From the NCBI GenBank assembly GCA_964418565.1, contig CAYQMB010000002.1:8016-72015 (forward strand): a stretch of 64,000 bases of DNA, in the 5' to 3' direction. Within the stretch, counting starts at the first letter, position 1. Each line of letters starts with the position of its first letter. Below are positions 63,020 to 64,000 of this stretch, piece after piece. A program made the position numbers and the translations under genes. This DNA comes from JAQIBY01 sp964418565 (GTDB lineage: Bacteria; Bacteroidota; Bacteroidia; Bacteroidales; ML635J-15). The notes under the pieces were generated by a model. The model was not told the DNA's origin and made no database searches. It was given only the letters and a program-made list of their open reading frames with translations.

Positions 63020-63123
63020 GGGGCGTGCCCGTTTTTGTTTTTTAGCGCAGGCCATAACCTGCCAAAAAACAAAAACGGTCGGGCTATCCGCTTGTATCTG
63101 CATCCGCCAACCGGCTGATGCAG
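63020..63123. repeat. extragenic palindromic element with two hairpins
   Basis: The first hairpin has a 15-bp perfect stem (CCGTTTTTGTTTTTT at 63029-63043 with its complement at 63064-63078). It is extended inside by GCAGG/CCTGC with a 6-base loop and outside by GCCCG/CGGGC around small bulges. The second pairs CTGCATC (63098-63104) with GATGCAG (63117-63123). The layout resembles REP/BIME-type repeats. I have an impression that similar elements with GGCGTGCCC and GGGCTATCCGC ends recur in Bacteroidota genomes, but this could not be checked here, and only one copy is in the window. Confidence 0.6.
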
Positions 63124-63213
63124 GATATCGCTTCTATCCCTCACGCAAATGCACCACATACATGCAGTTAACATTATCTCACCACCTGGCAGATAAAGCT
63201 CAGAATTTCACCA

Positions 63214-63239
63214 TAAAAAAAGCCCGGGAATCCGGGCTT
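63214..63239 (-). terminator. rho-independent terminator of the beta-helix gene
   Basis: Read on the minus strand, an 8-bp stem (AAGCCCGG/CCGGGCTT; plus-strand arms 63220-63227 and 63232-63239) with a 4-base loop is followed by seven T (plus-strand A run). It lies 22 bases after the minus-strand stop at 63262. Confidence 0.85.
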
Positions 63240-63261
63240 AATGCTTCCTGTATCGATCAGT

Positions 63262-64000
63262 TTATACTGCAGCGTGTGAATCGTAACGAATGTTGTCCCA
63301 TTCGACCCATACTTTCTGATTATCCTTATCTATGCCCACCCAGTCACTGGCAGCAGGCATTGTCGCATCACCATCGCCATTGGAATCTCCTCCGTGCGCA
63401 TCATCCCTGTAGGATGTGTAAATCACTTCAGCAGAATCACTGTAATTGGCAGACAGGTTTGATGTGCCATTGTAAAGGTACATTTCACTGTCCTTAACAA
63501 ATTTCAGCACCACACCTGAACCAAGGATAAGTTTATTCCCATCATTGACATGCAAAACATTACCAGTGTATACATAAGCCACTTCAGTTTCACTCCAGTT
63601 GGTTTCTCCGTTAACAAAACCACTGACATACACGCCCTCGTAGGTGTTGCTCACAAATGAATTTGAATCATCCAGGCTAATATCAGCGTTTATGGTCAGG
63701 GGTACATTGTTGTTTTCAAAACGGGTATTGGTAATGCTGAACCCGGCAGAAGCACCTTCGGCATTAAGCGCCCCGTAAAAATAATTTTCGTTTGAAGTGC
63801 CACGGTTACTTTTTATGAGGCAATGATCCAGTGATCCGTTTGAACCTGTATTGTAATCCAGGGTAATACCATCCGGGTTGTTGCCACCGTAATGAAATTC
63901 GCACCAGGTAAAATCGGCCCGCTGTCCGTTAACATCAATTAAGCCCCAACTACCAGCGGAAGCTGAACTGTTGCCATCGTCATTGGTATCACCACCGTGG
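63262..64000 (-). CDS. repetitive beta-helix-like surface protein (5' part outside window)
   Basis: The frame is open from the right edge to the stop at 63262, giving 245 residues of the C-terminal end. The sequence has the rhythm of a right-handed parallel beta-helix (short strands with N/G turns such as GGNNPDGITLDYN and GFSITNTRFENNNVPL). Two related boxes, HGGDTNDDGNSS near the edge and HGGDSNGDGDAT near the end, contain DxNxDG loops like those that bind calcium. No T9SS sorting domain follows; the protein stops part-way through what looks like another repeat (WVEWDNIRYDSHAAV). It is probably exported, but the signal would lie outside the window. Truncation is possible. Confidence 0.7.
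   Translation of the reverse strand, partial: HGGDTNDDGNSSASAGSWGLIDVNGQRADFTWCEFHYGGNNPDGITLDYNTGSNGSLDHCLIKSNRGTSNENYFYGALNAEGASAGFSITNTRFENNNVPLTINADISLDDSNSFVSNTYEGVYVSGFVNGETNWSETEVAYVYTGNVLHVNDGNKLILGSGVVLKFVKDSEMYLYNGTSNLSANYSDSAEVIYTSYRDDAHGGDSNGDGDATMPAASDWVGIDKDNQKVWVEWDNIRYDSHAAV

Larger units (their letters stand above)
62925..63261. other. intergenic region of 337 bases between hflX and the beta-helix gene
   Basis: The only gap over 300 bases in the window. The first 90 bases are A/T-rich with no feature I can support. Then comes a palindromic extragenic element (63020-63123, listed separately) and a stretch to about 63210 with no recognised feature. The minus-strand terminator is at 63214-63239. 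Frames open in this DNA have no family resemblance and are judged non-coding. Confidence 0.7.

Noticed and set aside
63018..63497. A 159-residue open frame on the plus strand
   Set aside because: It runs through the palindromic element, a terminator and antisense to the beta-helix gene; composition is non-protein-like.
1..64000. CRISPR array, insertion sequence or prophage
   Set aside because: No regularly spaced direct repeats, transposase, integrase or phage structural gene was found on either strand.

Overview
The window is chromosomal DNA of a Bacteroidota bacterium, most likely in the Bacteroidales/Marinilabiliales part of the phylum (lineage is an inference). Signs seen in the sequence are type IX secretion (T9SS) C-terminal sorting domains on several exported proteins, a PorZ-like T9SS component, TonB-dependent transport, lipoproteins, almost no Shine-Dalgarno sequences, and recurrent Bacteroidota-type promoter boxes (TAnnTTTG, sometimes with TTG about 20 bases upstream). 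Coding density is very high. Only one gap exceeds 300 bases (62925-63261). No insertion sequence, integrase, phage gene or CRISPR array was found, so this looks like ordinary core chromosome with some accessory envelope genes.

Layout. 1-4993: ftsH (cut by the window edge), rsfS, an LPP20-like lipoprotein and rnr. 5059-9413: an unknown anchored protein, a heme-receptor-like TonB-dependent receptor and a LysM lytic transglycosylase. 9417-18159: a lone receiver protein, an e(P4)-type phosphatase, two large T9SS cargo proteins (a PNGase F-like protein and a C10 protease) and nadB. 18267-23084: a DUF2007-like protein, a giant sensor adenylate cyclase that also carries an HD phosphodiesterase-like domain, and a tandem universal stress protein. 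23149-31722: a probable operon of three envelope proteins, an O-antigen-ligase-like protein fused in frame to guanine deaminase, and a 3-methyladenine DNA glycosylase. 31688-36157: purN, acpP-fabF-rnc, an IPExxxVDY-like protein and an M42 aminopeptidase.

36162-45060: surface polysaccharide genes (flippase, two sulfotransferases, a KpsS-like protein) interspersed with a Ca2+/Na+ antiporter, an aldehyde dehydrogenase, pheS and a cyclophilin lipoprotein. 45134-48038: a small lipoprotein, a T9SS protein, tRNA-Ala(GGC) and a Cys/Met-metabolism PLP enzyme. 48182-52893: a tight operon of M23 peptidase, dxr, rseP, an unknown exported protein and rdgB, in which every junction is a 4-base ATGA overlap. 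52982-64000: porZ, recO, a GH92 mannosidase, a lipoprotein, two tonB paralogues, hflX, a palindromic extragenic element and the 3' end of a repetitive beta-helix protein.

The most unusual objects are the ligase-guanine deaminase fusion (29132-31165), the cyclase that joins synthesis and probable breakdown of cyclic nucleotide in one chain (18509-22201), the PNGase F-like protein whose two catalytic halves are separated by a LamG module (10903-14343), and the sulfotransferase-bearing polysaccharide cluster. None of these could be tested against databases here.
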